From Adineta ricciae (lineage: Eukaryota; Rotifera; Eurotatoria; Adinetida; Adinetidae), in the NCBI GenBank assembly GCA_905250025.1, contig CAJNOJ010000050.1:312135-376134 (forward strand): 64,000 bases of DNA. The letters run 5' to 3'. Each line of letters starts with the position of its first letter. Position 1 is the first letter of the stretch. A program made the position numbers and the translations under genes. The notes under the pieces are model-generated. The model ran no database searches and was not told where the DNA came from. It saw only the letters and a list, made by a program, of their open reading frames with translations. Shown here one piece after another: positions 11,835 through 23,500 of the stretch.

Positions 11835-13873
11835 TAGATTGAGACAAGACAAAAGGAGAAGATGACAAACACACTTATCAAGGGAACATTTATTTCTGTT
11901 TTCATCTGTTTGTGACTATATATAAATGATAGAATTCATCTCTTGCCCTAGTATTCTCAGTTAATTGTTAGTTTCATTATGGATACAATTATAGTAAGAT
12001 GGTTTTCGTCAGATCAAAATTGCAATTTTTAGAATGATTACCATCAGCAGAGTTGTTGATTGCTTCCAATGGCAGTGAAATAGTAACCAGGGGAAAATGT
12101 TTTCTATTTTCGCTTCTATACTTCATCTCATTTGACCATTAAAGATGTTTATGAACTGTGTTTAGGATGTCTGATTAATATGTGGAATGTTCTAATTGGT
12201 CCATTGAGTTCAGACTTCGAGAAGATTGCTTGAAAATGAAGACAATTACGACACATTAACGCATAGAAAGTAGTTAACATTGACATGATATCAAGGATAT
12301 TCGAGTAACCTCATCAATTATCTGTCATTTCCTACAAAATAACATCAGTTGTCGTTCAATGAGAATGAGTATGCTTAAGACGAGTATGTCGAGAATAACG
12401 AGGAAGTCGATGCAAGGACATAGGCATACGCATGACGCATATGTCTATCTGCTGTTATCTGGTCAACGATAGAAGAATCAGCAGTGACAAGCAAGAATAG
12501 AAACATGTGTATGTCTATAAATGTCGATTATATAGACAGTAAGCATGTATCTCAGTGCATTTACTTACCAGGTTACTCTCTGTATCTCTTTTAGGTTCGC
12601 ATTTTTTTCCTAAGGGATTTTGCATCTTTTCTTCTCACGCTTTCTTTCATCCTTTCTTTCTTCTTTCGCTACTGAATGGTTGAGAGCATCAAGACTGATA
12701 GCCTCAGGTTTTATTAACGACCTCGCGTTCAGTTTAAGTATGTATTTGTGTGTTGGTGATTAAGACAAAAGAGAAAACGATTAAGATAGGCAAGTTAGTT
12801 CTTCCTGAGAGGAAAAATAAAAGAATTGAGGCAAATGCCTGTTCGTCAGTATAATATCCGTTTCTTATTGACTGAGTTTTTCTCGATTCGAGAATATAAG
12901 GTGAGTAGGTGGTTGGTGACCGAACACTTTCTAATCCGCATATTTTTCATCTTCTTTTATCATGATTATTACGTTTATATATTCATATATTCTAGCCTCT
13001 TTTTTCCTGCGTTCCTAATGATACTTCACTATGATTACTCTGAAATTATATACCTTCTCACTATAAATGGTTTTCTCCTTTACTGTCACTAGTATTTTTT
13101 TTTCTTTGAATATGATCTTTTCTTTTTCTCCGCATTGACTTATAGTTGATTAGAGTAAACGAAAGAAAGAGAAGGATGAACTACCAAATGTCTTAATTAT
13201 AATGATACATAGTTTTTCTACCAACATCGTGTAACACTCTTTGCGACATCAGAGTTCTGTCCCTCATAGTAGCAGATGTTCCACCTTGAGTAACGGCTCG
13301 TAACACACAAGAAATTAGATATCGATCAAAATGAACATAACGCAGAGATCATGTCTCTTCTGGAATATTCTTCGAATGAAAAACAAAACATTGCTTAATT
13401 GAGTGACTTGCATTCTATAATGAGTAATTATCCATAAGATTTGTCTAGTACGCATCTGACAAGGTAGGAAACGATTTGATTTCATGTCGTCTAATGAAAT
13501 TAATTTCGAGCTTGAAAAATCTCCGAAAATAACTAGTGTGTAATAGTATAATTGTCTCGTACCTCTTGAGAATGCACTGTCATCCCTTGATATTTATATA
13601 TTCATGTATAGATATTCACCTGTTTTGCTTCATTGTTCTTAGGAACCGTTATAAATTAATGATATCCTTTCCTGATTAATTACTATATTTTCAAGTAAAT
13701 TAGCCATTGGAAAGATTTTGCATGTTCCACCTGAACGCGATAATCTTAAGGGAAACTTAGTAAAGCTCAACGAATCGTAAAATTGGCCGAATTGGACTCG
13801 TATATATTGTGAAGACTCTTTGGTTCCTGACTTCTTCTTTTTTTAATAAGTCGTCATCGAAACTGGATTAACA
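11835..13873. other. Gene-poor region
   Basis: About 2 kb upstream of the receptor gene. Pyrimidine-rich patches lie near 12610-12670 and 13090-13130. The open frame at 12826-13092 is hydrophobic and AT-driven with no splice or family support. I see no RNA gene. Confidence 0.5.
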
Positions 13874-15744
13874 ATGCAAAATACTTTTCTACGTGCAATA
13901 TTTGTTGCCATCAATGGTCTGATCTTTGTCGGATCGATTATACTCAACCTCCTAGCTATTGTATATATTTTATCTACACGAGATAAAACAACGATTGCAA
14001 TGCTTGTGGTTAATTTAGCAATAGCTGATATAATCCATGCAAGTATGTGACTGACGTAAACGCTTCTACCTCCAATCTATTTTTCGTTTCTAGTGGGTAT
14101 TATATTCTTTAGTAGTAATTTGTTTACCCGTAGTTGGGTGTTCGGTGAATTTGGATGCAAATTTAGTTTAACGGCTGACGTACTTTGTACTGTGGTATGT
14201 TGATACTAATCCGTGAAATTTTCTCGTAGTTCAAAAAGGTGAAAAGAGATGGATTCATATTCAGATAAGATACTTTTCTTCTTAGAACAATCTTCTTATT
14301 GCAAAGAAAACTGAATCGAGATTCATTTTGATCGAAGGAATTTCGAGAGAAACTCAGCAGGCAATGAATGTCCATGGAAACTGATAGTAATCATCGTTGA
14401 CGATTGGTAGGTTGTAATCTACTACTGAGTAATAATCATGCAAACGAGATCCAGATCATAGTGCATGGCTCTAGAGACAATTTCGTACACTGTTGAAGCG
14501 AGATAAGAGATTTGAAGAATGTCTGCGTGTATCATTAAAAACTGGAAGAGCTAGTTGTTGTTTTTTTTTCACCAGAAAATGAACTTTAATGAATAATTTT
14601 ATCTGTACAAGGAATCGTTTTTTTTTGTCAACTGGCGACCGATCGCTGGAAAAAGCCGATTTTGTGCTACTGATTACACTATTGACACATTCATTAATTT
14701 AATGTCTTTTTATTATAACTAAATTATGGACATAATATTTCAGCGGAGGACTGCGAAAAAGCTATTAGTAGTTAATAAGGGAAATATGTGATGACGTGCA
14801 AAGGGCACAGCAAACTAAAAGACTGAAAAATAGTTAAGTGATTAACAGTAATCATCTCACAAAAAAACATAGGCTGAAAAAAAATTATGTTTATCTATTT
14901 TTAGGTTATTGTCTATACTGTTGCAGCTTTAAGTTTTGAACGTTATATCGATGCTCGTTCGACATTAACAGCGAAATTTCGCTCTTTAATCACATTTGGC
15001 TCCTTAGTATTGATTTGGACGCTGGGATTACTAGTGCCGTATCCATTTATTTTTTATACGTATCTAGCGAAATCCAATAGTCCGCCGAGTAATAATAGTC
15101 TGAAAAATTCCACACCAATGTATTCATGTCAATCGTATTTAACTGAAAGAGAATTACTTGTTCATGAAATCATCTTATATGTCATCGCATTTATAATCCC
15201 ATATTCGATAATTGTTATATTTTCATTGAAATTATTGAAGTTTTTACGCGATTGGTTGAAACGGAAAGAAAAATTAACGCGTACGAGTGTAGCAAGAAAA
15301 CGAACACGCGGTGTTAAACTTGTTCTTTGTATTGTTCTATCATTTCTCATCTGCTATACACCATTTTGGGCATTCAAATTTTATACACGTTTTATTGTTG
15401 ATGAAAATGTTGTGCGACGGCCTGTTCTACAACGAATTCTCTCCTATGTACATTCACTTGTTGTTTTACTTAATCATTTCGAAAGTATTCTCAATCCGTT
15501 ATTTTTTATTGTTTTAACGGAAAGATTCTGTTTGACACTTTCAAAACATCGACAAAGACGTTCAAGATTATTTGGAACACCCTCATCAGCCATTATCTTG
15601 GCTGGCGGAAGAAAATCGATGAAGATGGCAGCTTCAACCTCAACAGTTATCGCAAAAAGTGCCAAAACCAATGGTCTACTAGCTGGACATAATAATCACT
15701 ACGACAATAAAGATAAAATGCCTGTCATCGTTCAATCTCTCTAG
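13874..15744 (+). CDS. Rhodopsin-family (class A) G-protein-coupled receptor
   Basis: Exons 13874-14042, 14094-14194 and 14905-15744 give 369 residues. Class A landmarks appear in order: TM1 with GSIILNLLA (N1.50), TM2 LAIADI (the L-x-x-x-D signature), an extracellular W then GC before TM3, and FERYIDA at the end of TM3 in place of DRY. TM4 follows with a W, then a TM5 proline (IIPYSIIVIF), TM6 as FLICYTPFWAF and TM7 as NPLFFIVL in place of NPxxY. The third intracellular loop and tail are basic. The N-terminus is very short, with no glycosylated leader. The hallmarks suggest a peptide-type receptor, but the ligand cannot be read from sequence. Intron 2 is 710 bp. AATAAA follows the stop near 15769. 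Confidence 0.85.
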
Positions 15745-16526
15745 TTGTTTTCTTTTTATAGAATCAAATAAATGTATCAACCATGATATCTATTCAACAG
15801 TTCAACGAAAGATGTGTATTTTCCTTTTGTACTCATGTGTTAGTTGATAATAACCATAATAAAATCATCTTCTCAAGATGAAATATATTTCTTTTGCCTC
15901 TCGTTTCAATACGAGAATGATTAGTTCATGTATTAGATTTTTAAACGTCTTCACTTGTTCGAAGAATACAAAATATTCCAAGGTCATTTTGAATAGACAT
16001 TGACCGGTTGCAATTGCATCGAAGATCGAAATTTACTAGATGTTTTTGAATAAATTGTGATAATTATGTATGCATTCAATCGCGGAACTCATATTTTCGT
16101 TCATGATTTTGTAAAATCAATATACGTAATAGGATCACTGTCTCATGACTTTATCAAAATCAACAGAAAACGAAGAGTGTTCTGTTTCTTTTTCTTGACG
16201 ATGATTACTCATACGATATTATTCGTTCTTCTCGTTGTCAATTGAATTGCTTTCGTTTTGAGTGATTATTTGCCGTCTACGAAAAATCTGAAGTATGTGA
16301 CACGGTTTTGCCAAGAACGCTGTGTCATGCATATTTTTCGTTTTTTCTACACTTAGATGTAATCTCATAAAGTAGAGAGAACCTCGTTGGTTGCAACGAA
16401 AAAAGTGAAAGTTGTTTTCATACGTCATTTTTATCCATTCTGCTCCTCTACTTCTTCCTTCGCAATTGCTCGCATACATTCGATCAACACGATTCATCCT
16501 TAGTAGTTCAAGACCAATCGCATCAA
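15745..16526. other. Intergenic
   Basis: 782 bp between the receptor and the ART-like/TPR gene. It holds the receptor's polyadenylation signal near 15769 and presumably the promoter of the next gene. Short frames on both strands look accidental. Confidence 0.5.
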
Positions 16527-18413
16527 ATGAAAAAATTTTTGTCCGAATTAAGTAAACTTAAAGATAAACCTCGAAACTCCATTGACCCAGATATTGACGA
16601 TACTAGTTGGCTCGAAGCTGTTGACAAATCATTTGTTTATGTTTGGTGCGATGCATCCATTGGCACACAGAACTATGTCAAAGATGCTAACAACACGCTA
16701 AGAAGTATTGCATCTTTCGTCAATCCAAAGCGTCAATTAGTCCATACTTTCAATGAAATAGATGCTTGTGAAGATTTCATCATGCATGTGAATAACGTAT
16801 GTTTAATCATTTCTGGAACATTTGGGAAAGTACTTATACCAAAAATTCATAATGCCGAACAGCTACATTCAGTTTATATTTTCTGTATGGAAAAGCCGAC
16901 GCACGACGCATGGGCAGTACACTACCGAAAAGTCCGTGATGTGCGTACTAACATTCAAGATATATGTAAATCGTTGAAAAAGTATATTTCATCACCGGCA
17001 ATTATTGACTATGATCGAATTGATTTTGATATCATCAGTACAGAAGCATATTCAGCAGAACTGAAGCAGCTCGATCTAAATTTAGTTTATTCAATTCTAG
17101 CAGACACTTTACTATTGGAAATGGGTTCAACGGACCATGGTAAACAAGACATGGTCAAATATTGTCGAAATGAATACACGTCTGATTGTCAAATTCATTT
17201 AATTGATGACTTTGAAAAAAACTATTCACAATTCAGTCCGATCTGGTGGTATACAAAAAGTTACTTTTTCCAAGGAATGATCAATCGAGCATTACGAACA
17301 CGTGATCTCTATGTGCTTTGTTCATTGCAGCACTTATTAAAAGATTTGAACAGTGAATTGACACAATTGCACGAAAAGCAAAAGAAAACGAATGGATCAC
17401 TGGATTTGTATTTTGTTCAAATGCTCGCAGTCACTGAATTGCATCGACTACAAGCATCATACGGTCAATTAATGTGTATCAATCAATTCATGAGTGCTAA
17501 TCCAGATAAAACGATTGCAATCGTCTTTATGAAACATCAAGCTTTGAAAGCAGATAAAGTTCGCATTCTTTTTCACATTCATATTGATCAAACGTTGTCA
17601 CCAATTGTTCCATACGCCAATATTGGTTCGAATAGTGATTTCGTTCACGAAAACGAACATCTTATTTCAATGTTTGGATTCTATCGTATTGGCAAAGTGG
17701 AGCAAGTCGCCGATTTTGAATCGTCATGGCTAGTGAATTTAACATTAATCGGGAAAGACGACTATCAATATATGAAACTGAAACATCATCGACTCGAAAA
17801 CATGCATCTAGTTGATTCGGATCAAACAGTTAAAGATCGAATATGTCGATTCAAATCAGCCAATAAACTATTTCGACAGGCTTTATACAATACGGCTAAC
17901 CAAATGGAATTACGAGCAATCGTGTTACATTATGATTTGGCTTTACTTTATGATATCTTTGCTGAAACTAGCAAATCACTCGAACAATATCGATGTGCTT
18001 TAGCTGTGGCAAGAAGATCGATTCCAAACTGTCAACACAGCGATCATATATGTCTAGTACCCATCTTTTCCAATATGGGATTAACTTTTCTACAAAGGAA
18101 TGAATGCGAGCTTGCTACTATACAGGGAGATGCTGTTATACATGGGTTTCGTGCAATAGAGATCTTAACGAAAAATGAATACATTTCTACAGTAAAGAAA
18201 GAACTTGAATCGGCATGTTATATTAATTATGGAATTATTCATGAACGAATTGGTCAAATTTCCGATGCACAAAAGTATTTCAATACAGCGTTAGCAATCC
18301 AGAAAACGTATTTACCGTCGAATCATCCCGATGTGATATATTCAGAACGACTTATTACATTACTTTCATCGAAATTAAGTAGCTCGGACTCGATAAAAAG
18401 TGCGAAATCTTGA
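16527..18413 (+). CDS. ADP-ribosyltransferase-like domain plus TPR protein, single exon
   Basis: An uninterrupted 628-residue frame. An N-terminal region (to about residue 210) has a Rossmann-like feel (FVYVWCDASIG, VCLIISGTFG). It is followed by WWYTKSYFFQGMINRALRTR and a region laid out like an arginine-specific mono-ADP-ribosyltransferase: LYFVQMLAVTEL near residue 292, then FMSANPDKTIAIVF, then HENEHLISMFGFYRIGKVE. In active R-S-E enzymes these positions read YRGQ, an STS-type serine motif and an E-x-E. Here the arginine is replaced (YFVQ) and the serine motif is weakened (MSA), while ENE is kept, so catalysis may be lost or altered. The C-terminal third has tetratricopeptide-type helices (ALYNTANQMELRAIVLHYDL, ESACYINYGIIHERIGQ). 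This domain combination is a large family in bdelloid rotifers. AATAAA lies near 18457. Confidence 0.75.
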   Translation: MKKFLSELSKLKDKPRNSIDPDIDDTSWLEAVDKSFVYVWCDASIGTQNYVKDANNTLRSIASFVNPKRQLVHTFNEIDACEDFIMHVNNVCLIISGTFGKVLIPKIHNAEQLHSVYIFCMEKPTHDAWAVHYRKVRDVRTNIQDICKSLKKYISSPAIIDYDRIDFDIISTEAYSAELKQLDLNLVYSILADTLLLEMGSTDHGKQDMVKYCRNEYTSDCQIHLIDDFEKNYSQFSPIWWYTKSYFFQGMINRALRTRDLYVLCSLQHLLKDLNSELTQLHEKQKKTNGSLDLYFVQMLAVTELHRLQASYGQLMCINQFMSANPDKTIAIVFMKHQALKADKVRILFHIHIDQTLSPIVPYANIGSNSDFVHENEHLISMFGFYRIGKVEQVADFESSWLVNLTLIGKDDYQYMKLKHHRLENMHLVDSDQTVKDRICRFKSANKLFRQALYNTANQMELRAIVLHYDLALLYDIFAETSKSLEQYRCALAVARRSIPNCQHSDHICLVPIFSNMGLTFLQRNECELATIQGDAVIHGFRAIEILTKNEYISTVKKELESACYINYGIIHERIGQISDAQKYFNTALAIQKTYLPSNHPDVIYSERLITLLSSKLSSSDSIKSAKS

Positions 18414-19009
18414 TGCTTATCAAGCGAAGAATATGTTATTGTTTTGTAGTAGTGTAATAAACATGTCTAAGACTCTTTTCTATTATTGATCATATTCTCG
18501 GCAAAAGTAATTTATAATGATGTTGGTGAAATGAATGTATCTGTGCATAGTATGATAACTATCTAATGAAATTCAGATTCTTCTCTGTCTCTGGTATTAG
18601 AGGGTGGGGAATTTTCCTTTTTTTTGACTTCTTAATCTCGTATTGACGTCAGTTAGATCCGATAACGAACTTATTTTATATCTGTAAATAACCCCCACAA
18701 TAATTAAACATCTCGATAGAATGAATCCAATTGGCAATTTGAGTACAATGTAGATGATATTTGATCTCAATTATAATTAGTTGCTCTCGTCTAATCTGAA
18801 GTGTTGTGAATTACTGCCTTACTCAAAAGCATCGCGACAGACTTGATGTTCTATTGATGAGACGGATCATATTTATTGAGTTTAGAGAGAAAGCAAAGAA
18901 TGGAATTTGAAACTGACTCAGTTTTTATTGTTATCAAACGGCAAATCGATTATAAGGCAAACGTTCTTGTATTGCTTTTCTGAGAGCATTATGAAAATGT
19001 TCGACTTTC
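18414..19009. other. Intergenic, convergent 3' ends
   Basis: 596 bp between two converging genes. It contains the plus-strand polyadenylation signal near 18457 and no visible gene. Confidence 0.5.
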
Positions 19010-19216
19010 CTAGCCAAATCGTAAGAATCTTCCTTTGTGACCCATACGATCGAAATCATCTTGAGAAATCAAATCTAATTGGCGACCAAAACGAAGAAAC
19101 GATCCTTGATTGTGCAGACGACGACCAAAGCGAAGAAAGGATCCCGATGGTGATATTTGTCGCCCGAAACGAAGAAATGATCCGGATGGTGACACTTGTC
19201 GTCCAAATCTTAAAAA
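19010..19216 (-). repeat. Five FLRFG peptide units
   Basis: In-frame repeats within the neuropeptide precursor. Units 2 and 3 differ by a single residue (QVSPSGSFLRFGR and QISPSGSFLRFGR), which suggests recent tandem duplication. Units 1, 4 and 5 are more diverged outside the FLRFG core. Confidence 0.9.
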
Positions 19217-19485
19217 TGTCGTCGAGCGACGATCATAATCATTCTCTTCAGTACTTTCACTGTTGTCATTTGAGTATTCATTGTGATTATGAGACAAAAA
19301 CTGTAATCGTTCGTTGTCAGCAACGTCGACTACATCTAGATTTAGAAAAGAAAAATGAAAATAAAACAAAAGTACATGATATTGTATATACCACTTGAAG
19401 CTTTTGTTACCATTTGTACGTAAAGAAGTGCTGAGAGAAGAGTAAATAAATACATTACATTTAATGGTTGGCGTAAAAGGGACAT
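19010..19485 (-). CDS. FLRFamide neuropeptide precursor
   Basis: Two exons (19392-19485 and 19010-19335) encode a 139-residue prepropeptide. Exon 1 alone supplies a signal peptide (MSLLRQP then a run including LFTLLSALLYV). Exon 2 has an acidic spacer (NDNSESTEENDYDRR) and then five FLRFG units. Predicted products after cleavage at Arg and amidation of Gly are STTFLRFamide, QVSPSGSFLRFamide, QISPSGSFLRFamide, LHNQGSFLRFamide and a C-terminal peptide ending GRFLRFamide, whose glycine is the last residue before the stop. Two or three start with Gln and may become pyroglutamate. FLRFamides are known as FMRFamide-like or myosuppressin-type transmitters in other protostomes. The exon join (GTGGTATAT donor, AAATCTAG acceptor) restores the frame exactly. 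Confidence 0.9.
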
Positions 19486-20522
19486 CTAGATCAAGTCAAT
19501 GAAATCATATACAAATTTCCGCTATTCATTTTGCATGAATACAAACTTTAAAGAAAATTAATGAAGGCAGCAGTATGGTCTTCCTGAAAGAAAAAGTATA
19601 ATAATCATAATTGTTAGGCGAATCGATTTTTGATTTGTGAGAGTACTGTTCGAGTTTGTTTCGTAAAACTTTTTCCTCGAGTGTCACGTTCAATTGAACG
19701 TATGGTGAGTTCAAATGAATGTAAATCATCAGGTAAAAGGCATTTCTCAATGTTAGACATAATGTCTTTCGTCGACTAATCACGAGTTTCTCGGCTTTTC
19801 AAAAAAAGATTGACTTACAGGTGCACTGTGCACTATTCTATGAATTAATTCAATGTCATTTCAAGTTTTTTACTTCATCTACATTAATACATAAGTACCT
19901 ACGCAAAAAAAAGTTTTTAATCTACGACTACTTTCTATTCTCTTCTCGCTTGGACGTTTACACCTACATTAATGAAGAAAATCTTATTGTTCGTACGTGT
20001 TTCTATGTATAAAGACAGACGAAGGCGTATTTATATCTATTATTTTTCTTTTGTAGAAGGTAGGAAACCGATCTAGTAGTTTCATATCTCACCCTCAAAG
20101 AATGAACATTCTTTTTCACGTCAAACTTTGTTCTGTTTTTCATCAGATTGCATGTTTACTTCCGGTATCCCATGCTACTAATATTTTTAATGTTATAATT
20201 CACTAAGTGGAACACATTTTCTGGAATTTTCTGAAGAAATAGAAGTTTAGACAGAAGAAAAATACACATCCGATAATGAAAGAATCTATTTGCAGATCTC
20301 CTGTGCCGATTAATGTACCTGTGTTCTGGTAAAGCTAATAGAAGAAATGGATGTAGGGGTGGATGAAAAGAAAGAGGAAGCAAGTAAGGCGCGCTCTACG
20401 AGCACAATGATGACATGTTGAAGTTGTTCGTACTTGGAATGTGTTGAACGATAAGAACTATCTTCACATATCAGATTTATTCATAGAAAAGATAATCAAA
20501 GAAATTGAGGAATCTGATAATG
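19486..20522. other. Intergenic
   Basis: About 1 kb between the neuropeptide gene start and the 3' end of CFAP46. It should contain the neuropeptide promoter. Open frames here (for example 19526-19783 minus) have no family resemblance. Confidence 0.5.
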
Positions 20523-23500
20523 TCAAGGTGTAAATGTAAGATTCGGTAACCCGAAAATGATAGGATTGAGTTGTTGAAGCTGCAAGGTTGGCCGTTGAGG
20601 CTCTTCTTTTTGTTCGGCAGATGATAATACTTCCGGCGCGGTATCAGGTGGATGTACCGATGAAGACTTCTTATTAACACTACTATCTTTAGTGGACGAT
20701 GATTGCTGCTTGCCTTTAGGTGATGGTGAACGCGTTTTTTTGTTTGTTGAAGTATTTCCTTTGTTTTTCCCATCTTTTGATGCTGCTCCTGCTGTTGCTG
20801 GGTCAGCTTCCACAGGACGAAAGTATGGATAAACATGTAGACGTAATGCTTGACTTAATGAACAATGCAGTGTGGCAGAATCTAAATAATTTCTACGATG
20901 ACGAGAACACAAAAGAATAAAAGCTCATTAATTACCAACAAAAGTATTGATTAGTACAGTTTCATTCTCAATCATAGTTGATTTCCATTGATTGAGTACA
21001 ATTGATTTGGTACCCCCTGAACTCCACAAGAGGGCAATTTCAGTCGAACGATCCAGTTGAATTGCATCATACTCATTGGTTAATCTACATTTATTTTATG
21101 TAAATATGAATTATATTGTCGAACAGTTTCGTTTCCTTACGATATAGGTGCATTGTTAACAAAACATGTTGACGTTCGATCAAATGAGCATATAATTGTA
21201 CAGCCTGGAAACATTCGAAAATTAAGTAACATAGAACTTCATATCTCCTACCATTTTTCGACAGTGTTGGACATTTATAAGGTTCAACCAATTCACTAAG
21301 CGTATGTGCTCCATAGTAAACAACACCTTGGGCGTCAGTGACAATTCGTTCAAGTTCGGCATTACTAGAGAAAAGTGGCATATTTATTTAATTCGGTTAA
21401 GTTGAACAAATCGTGACAGACAAGTGTCGAAGAATTAAAGAAGTATTCGAGTAATATGAGGGGAAGGGTTGAATGTCAGTATAAACTTACGATAACTGTG
21501 AAGAAAAGACAGACACACTTTTTTGTGATCTGAAAGTATAGTCTACATTTGTATGACGAGATTCATAATGCGCCCAAATTTCGAATGATTAGCACTCTCA
21601 AGCTGACCAAAAACATAAGCTTACTTAATTGTTGATCCTTCTTGTTTCACTGTTTTCCATTTGGATATAACTTGAGGAAGCCGTTGTCGAAGAACATCAA
21701 ATGGCGTTGTTACTTTCGTCTCTAATACTTGTAAAGTCTTATTCGCCTATCATTCCCGAAAATCAATTACCTGTTGATGATGATTTATACAAGATCGGTT
21801 CCACCAAATAGTAAGTATTCGATGAATCGATCACTTGTAATTCACTTGTTACTTCACCACCCTGCAAACACATTCAAATTACCCGAGTTCTATCCGAGTT
21901 ATTGGAAATATTTACTTCTTTGCCAGCAGCCTTTTTGTTCTTTCCGTCTGCAATGAGAAAAAATGCATAGTATCAATGACAGTCTCGAGACGATACAGAA
22001 TATTTACCATCGGCTGGTGCGGTCGTTTCATCAACACCAAGAGTTGGATTTAAACGGTTGTATACAGATTGAATGGAGAAATCTCTTGAGATACCTCCGA
22101 TTTGAACGTGTCGGAATATATCCAATGATTCCAAAGGTAAATGAGCAAGACGTGGATCGATAAGAAGTAATAAATGATCGGTACTAAGTGCAGTTCGAGG
22201 TTCGTATTGCTTCTCAGCACTAAGACTCACATGAAGTTTAGTCATTCATCGGAGAATGTCGTCTTACTCGAGATAATTCGAAAGTAAAGGTTTAATTGGA
22301 GCAAAATACTCGTTTAATTCAACAAGAAGCTGATCGGTGAAACGTTGTTTCAATGCGTTGATCAAACTGATGTCAACAGGTTCAGGCTAAAAGAAAAGAT
22401 GAATTCTCGTGAGTTAGATCTATTAGTGTATGAAATGAAAAGTGCTATTCTCAAGAAGTGTTTCAAGTGCTATTGAAAAATATAATCAAAATTACAGACA
22501 AACAAATATTCAATAATTAGGAAATAGATAGAGTATTTCCAGAACTATGAATACATATTGATATTATTGCAAAATAACCTGTGTATCAGTTTTCGATGAG
22601 AGATTCTCATTATTGGATAATATAGCTTTTTTCACCTGAAATGAAATTGATTAGACGAATAATTTCTTTCATTTGTTCATGTGACTGTTTTCATGAAAAG
22701 AAAAGAAAACGTAATAATATCAACTAACTTGTTCGGAATTGAGCATAGCCTGCTTATCTCGACTGCGTTGTAGTTTAAGTTCGTATTGTTGTAACAATTG
22801 AGAATATTCTTCTTTCCATCGATCGAATTTATTAATTAGATTATTTAGTTTTCTCTTGTCCACATTAATTTTCATGATTTGTGGATTAGCAAACCCAGTC
22901 GTAACTCCTAAATGTTATACAGTCGATACCTGATCAGTTATTCAAGTTTCAATCTATACCTTTCGACTTTCCGCCTCCAGTGGTAGTTGCTCCTTTCCCA
23001 CTCAATGTCCTACTATTGAACAATGCAACATACATTACTTCTCTAAAAAATTTCAAGATGAACATATTCGAAGATTGCAAAACAGAAACAAACCCATTTG
23101 TTGAATAGTGCAACACAAGAAAGTTGAACAGGGTTGGCATTTCTTTTGTCAGTTCATAATACTGAGAACGAATGGTCATGTATTTCCATGCCTAAATCGA
23201 CACATTCTCAAATATTAGTTCAATTTCGTGGATTCTATCATACCCAATAAGTTCGCAATCGCTCCATTACAGCTCGATAGGCGATACCATTATTCGCATT
23301 TGTTATTGTTTCATCTCGTTTTATTCGATTCATCAATGTAAATAATGAAGCGAGTTCGGAGTTACTAGGCACTGAGCATGCTCGTTTCAAAACATTCTTT
23401 GTATAAATCGATGCATTCGCACTCTAATACATACAAAGTAACGAAAAGTCAGTTTTTTTTTCTCAGAAATCAAAGCTTATACCTGACTTAAGGTTAAATA

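Noticed and set aside
18907..19398. 163-codon plus-strand frame
   Set aside because: It is the antisense shadow of the FLRFamide precursor; the minus strand has a signal peptide, splice sites and peptide repeats.
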